This document shows, in pieces, positions 61,289 to 64,000 of a DNA stretch of 64,000 nt. Positions within the stretch are counted from its first letter, which is position 1; every line of letters starts with the position of its first letter. The stretch is from Tengunoibacter tsumagoiensis (GTDB lineage Bacteria > Chloroflexota > Ktedonobacteria > Ktedonobacterales > Ktedonobacteraceae). The notes under the pieces were generated by a model. It saw nothing but the letters and a program-made list of their open reading frames with translations. It ran no database searches and was not told where the DNA came from. The stretch is from the NCBI RefSeq assembly GCF_003967535.1, contig NZ_BIFR01000002.1:1550001-1614000 (forward strand), read 5' to 3'. Position numbers and translations under genes: made by a program.

Positions 61289-61919
61289 ATCCGTTCCCGT
61301 TTCCAATGGACGATGGAGGGGCTCACTGAGTGGAGTGGGACCAGAGGAAAGAGACGCCCCACTTAACATGTTTTAACAAGCAAAATTATATTTTTATTGC
61401 AAAATTAGATAAAAAAAAGCTTGTCTCCTTCCGCATCTTGAAGCTCCACCATGCCAGCCCCTCCATAACATCGTTTCCCATTGGCCATGGGAGAGTGACT
61501 AGAGGAAAGAGATGCCCTACAGGGCGTTTAAGTTCTGGGTTGGTCCTCTGACGGCCACAGAGGCTCTCGCATCGGGAAGAGCGCGAAGAAGAGGAATAAT
61601 ACTACATCAGGTTATTTCTCGGGCGCGACTGCGGTCTGGCCCCTGTCATCAGCCTCAATGATTGATCTGTGACCCCTTCTCAATTCATTGTCCCCCCAGA
61701 CAGGGGCCAGACCGCAGTCGCGCCCGCTGAGCGTCCCTACCTGCCTTGCCTCCTCTTCCTGCTCATGTCCTCTTCTGCATGAATTGAAACATTCTGGACG
61801 CCATACTTGATGGCTTGATAGCGCAGATTTGTGTATGTTTTTGGCTATAAGTAACAGAAACAGGAGGGCGTCTCCTTCATTGATCGTGAAGTTCCACCAT
61901 GCCAGCTCTTCCATGGTAT
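61289..61919. repeat. Interleaved imperfect direct repeats A and B
   Basis: Repeat A: about 61310-61364 and 61480-61524, sharing GACCAGAGGAAAGAGACGCC / GACTAGAGGAAAGAGATGCC. Repeat B: about 61423-61470 and 61870-61919, sharing GTCTCCTTC and TTCCACCATGCCAGC-type cores. The order is A-B-A-(palindrome)-B. They may be remnants of non-autonomous mobile elements or structured RNA units. Confidence 0.6.
61621..61725. repeat. 27-bp perfect inverted repeat (105-bp palindromic element)
   Basis: 61621-61647 (GGGCGCGACTGCGGTCTGGC...) is the exact reverse complement of 61699-61725, with a 51-bp centre. The arms are GC-rich in otherwise AT-richer DNA. It resembles the termini of a small MITE or a cruciform-forming element. 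Confidence 0.85.
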
Positions 61920-62038
61920 CCAGCCTCGCAAACTTTTTCATTACTCTGATACTATGTGTTGGATTTCTGGATTTAGTTCGTGTAGATATGGTAACATTAT
62001 AGATAGAGATACTCTTTATAGTACTGGAGAAGAGTAGA

Positions 62039-62641
62039 ATGGACAGAGATAGAAACGATAAAGAGTCGATGCTTCCTATACCAGGCACGTTTCATTTACG
62101 AGGTACATTTCAGTTTAAGAGGCTTGACGATGATGGTGAGGAGAAGGACCGGACGCCGCAACTGGCTGATCCGGCATTTGATCGGGAAATTCGTGTCCAT
62201 CTTACCAGGTTTGCGGTCCATTCTATGAGACGAGCACAGTTAAAGGTGAAGAAGTGGCATCATGCGGTCCTCACTCCAACACACCTTCTCTTAGGGATAT
62301 TAGAAGGGGCTGGTAGCTACTCTCTTCTGCCAAACGATCTTGAAACAAATATCCTCATTCAGGCCGTTGAGGCGACACTTTCGCTGGGACAGGAATCAGA
62401 GGTTGCAGTTATTCCCGTGTCTGAGAACGTTTTGAGTGTGATCACAGCGGCAAAGCGTGAAGCTCATGAGCGTGGGATTGATGTCATATGCCGGGGATAT
62501 CAATGGGTTGGGTGTGGGCCATTATTTCTGGGGCTTCTGCGTGAGGGTGATACCGCTGCCTATGGAAAGGTGCTTACACACTATGGCCTTACCTACGATA
62601 GCATGCGTACCAGTCTCCCGTGGGCGACTTTTTTTACGTAA
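62039..62641 (+). CDS. Clp N-terminal-domain-like protein (stand-alone)
   Basis: A 200-aa protein with one Clp repeat region: TPTHLLLGILEG near residue 80 and, later, VLSVITAAKREAHERG and GPLFLGLLREGD, the two-motif layout of the ClpA/ClpC N domain. There is no AAA+ domain, so it may be an adaptor or regulator like ClpS/NblR-type stand-alone Clp-N proteins. ATG 62039 has GGAG 9 nt upstream. Substrate specificity unknown. Confidence 0.75.
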   Translation: MDRDRNDKESMLPIPGTFHLRGTFQFKRLDDDGEEKDRTPQLADPAFDREIRVHLTRFAVHSMRRAQLKVKKWHHAVLTPTHLLLGILEGAGSYSLLPNDLETNILIQAVEATLSLGQESEVAVIPVSENVLSVITAAKREAHERGIDVICRGYQWVGCGPLFLGLLREGDTAAYGKVLTHYGLTYDSMRTSLPWATFFT

Positions 62642-62837
62642 TCCTGCGAGATGAACGTGGAGGTTTGGGTATTGAAACCTATTATACCTTCCCGTTTCGC
62701 CAGGATCTTCGTCTCCCCTCAGTATCGCTTGCAAAAAAACTTGCTCAGCTTCCGCTGAACAATAAATGGAAGAGGGGGTAAAGAACATAGAATTATTCAG
62801 CCAAAGCGGCTCTGAATTCAGAGATAAGGTATAGAAT

Positions 62838-63962
62838 ATGGATGATAAGAATACTTTTATTGCTGTTCCCGAACCTCTCACACCACAGTGGCTCACTACC
62901 GTCTTGCGCCTCGCAGGAGTCCTTCAAGAAGGTGAGGTAAGGAGCGTTGAGATAGAAACGACGGGAGCTTTCAACTCTCAGACGAATCACCTGTTCCTCC
63001 GCTATTCCGAGGCTGCTTCTGTCGATGCCCCCAGGCGTCTGATACTCAAGCAGAATGGACAAAGTACCTGGGAACAGGAGGCAGGTATGGAAGAAGTGAA
63101 GTTTTATCAACTCGTCGCCTCTCTACCAGACCATCCCTCTGTGATCATTCCCTGTTATGCGGCAGCCTCTGATGAGCAAAGGAGAAACTCCTACATACTT
63201 TTGCAGGATCTCTCAGAGACCCATCGACCGCCCGTGACACGTGATCAACAGATCAGTCTGGTGGAAGGAGTGCCTGCTGCGGCTGACATCGAAGCCGTTA
63301 TCGAGACACTCGCCCAGATCCATGCGTACTGGTGGGATCACCCCTTGCTCAGAAAGAACGTTTTTGATGTCGGATACTGGTCTCGAAATGCAGAACGATT
63401 TGACCTGTACCTTCGTCGTCGCAGAAACTCATGGGAATCGCTTCTCGCTCATGAGCAGGCATGGTTTCCTGGCGAGTTACGGGAACTGTATGAACAGGTG
63501 CTGGATCATGTATCTCATCACTGGAAACAATATCTGGAACCCCGTTTTCGCGAGATGAGGAATCTGACCCTTGTTCATGGCGATTCCTACTTCGCCAACT
63601 TTCTATCCCCAAAGAAGCCAGGAACAGGTGTGACGTACTTGCTCGATTGGCAATCACCAACCGTCGACATCGCAGGCTATGATCTTGCCAATCTCTGTGC
63701 AGCGTTTTGGACTCCTGAGCAGAGGAATGAACAGCAGCGCGAAGAGAAGATGCTGCGTCATTATCACACCGTCTTACAGAAACATGGAGTAACTAACTAC
63801 TCATGGGATGATCTGCTGACCGATTATCGCACGGGCCTGATCTTCTGGCTGCTTATGCCCGTTCAAGATGGCTCTGATGGAGCAGGAAAGGAGTACTGGT
63901 GGCCGAAAATGCACTGTCTGGTCGCCGCTTTTCAAGAGTGGGACTGTCATCGTCTTCTTTAA
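62838..63962 (+). CDS. Phosphotransferase (APH/EcKinase-like)
   Basis: A 374-aa aminoglycoside-phosphotransferase-fold kinase. The ATP-site Lys is in RRLILKQNG near residue 70, the catalytic loop LVHGDSYFANFL near 247 (Asp, Asn), and the Mg-binding LLDWQSPTVDIAGYDLANL follows (split here as LLDWQS and GYDLANL). Such proteins phosphorylate amino sugars, ecdysteroid-like or other small hydroxyls. The ribosome site is weak (AAGG at 8 nt). It is intact and ends 38 bp before the window edge. Confidence 0.87.
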   Translation: MDDKNTFIAVPEPLTPQWLTTVLRLAGVLQEGEVRSVEIETTGAFNSQTNHLFLRYSEAASVDAPRRLILKQNGQSTWEQEAGMEEVKFYQLVASLPDHPSVIIPCYAAASDEQRRNSYILLQDLSETHRPPVTRDQQISLVEGVPAAADIEAVIETLAQIHAYWWDHPLLRKNVFDVGYWSRNAERFDLYLRRRRNSWESLLAHEQAWFPGELRELYEQVLDHVSHHWKQYLEPRFREMRNLTLVHGDSYFANFLSPKKPGTGVTYLLDWQSPTVDIAGYDLANLCAAFWTPEQRNEQQREEKMLRHYHTVLQKHGVTNYSWDDLLTDYRTGLIFWLLMPVQDGSDGAGKEYWWPKMHCLVAAFQEWDCHRLL

Positions 63963-64000
63963 GGGCCAGAACCCAGGAATCACTTATCTTTGCTCTACAT

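Larger units (their letters stand above)
61097..62038. other. Long non-coding, repeat-rich intergenic region
   Basis: No open frame here is convincing. It holds two families of imperfect repeats and a 105-bp palindrome (listed separately) plus an A-rich tract near 61407-61418. The part nearest 61097 is the AKR promoter; the part near 61960-62038 is the promoter of the Clp-N-like gene. Confidence 0.6.

Noticed and set aside
61621..61725. 27-bp inverted repeats as ends of a complete insertion sequence
   Set aside because: Only 51 bp lie between them, with no transposase and no clear target-site duplication.

Overview
ORGANISM. The window looks like a chromosomal segment of a Ktedonobacterales-type Chloroflexi (Ktedonobacter/Dictyobacter relatives). 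This is an inference from gene content, not from a marker gene. It has large BTAD/SARP-type regulators, many tandem-GNAT acetyltransferases, an IscB/omega-RNA locus, an Os1348-like NHLP-clan small protein, TIR-NACHT and TIR-propeller proteins, MmyB-type XRE regulators, baeRF and DUF998 proteins, and intermediate GC. I saw no rRNA, tRNA or CRISPR array.

LAYOUT. 0-7 kb: accessory metabolism (YcaQ-like glycosylase, CGNR regulator divergent from an epoxide hydrolase with a duplicated operator, arginase-family enzyme), then a complete-looking IscB RNA-guided nuclease with a structured omega-RNA leader, then a tandem GNAT. 7-36 kb: an apparently undescribed biosynthetic gene cluster. It contains a small membrane protein plus NHLP-clan small protein operon, a 1120-aa ATPase/TPR/BTAD regulator, isochorismate synthase, an O-carbamoyltransferase divergent from a dedicated carA-carB pair, a GNAT, and a nine-gene leftward operon. 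That operon reads SARP - DAHP synthase - cyclase-family hydrolase - DUF362 - LuxE-like adenylating enzyme - LuxC-like reductase - SDR - ATP-grasp ligase - quinone-reductase-like MDR. A MATE exporter and a heterodimeric ABC exporter follow. Two promoters, at 7.4 kb and 30.85 kb, carry near-identical arrays of four GTAAAG direct repeats at about helical-turn spacing, 10 nt upstream of a -10-like hexamer. This is the expected form of a SARP operator and ties the small-protein operon to the biosynthetic operon.

36-42 kb: secreted and cell-surface proteins (EXORDIUM-like, AFP1-like beta/gamma-crystallin-type), a truncated glycosyltransferase, an LLM flavoenzyme and a GNAT. 42-52 kb: a defence/mobile island with a PD-(D/E)XK remnant, a 1260-aa TIR-NACHT protein, an alpha/beta-hydrolase cut short next to a tyrosine recombinase whose catalytic Tyr is lost by a one-base frameshift, and a TIR-transmembrane-PQQ-propeller receptor with nearly identical DNA repeats. 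52-64 kb: small stress/housekeeping accessory genes (DinB, DUF1801, two DUF998, two SDR/AKR oxidoreductases, MmyB regulator, baeRF, Clp-N-like, phosphotransferase). Rearrangement scars (ArsR stub, resolvase-multicopper oxidase chimera) and repeat-rich intergenic DNA lie among them.

HOW IT WORKS TOGETHER (inference). DAHP synthase would push carbon into chorismate and isochorismate synthase would divert it. The LuxE/LuxC pair could activate and reduce a carboxylate, with the SDR, MDR and cyclase-family enzyme adjusting redox state and ring. The ATP-grasp enzyme would form an amide, and CarAB plus the carbamoyltransferase would add a carbamoyl group. Export would be by MATE and ABC pumps under SARP control.
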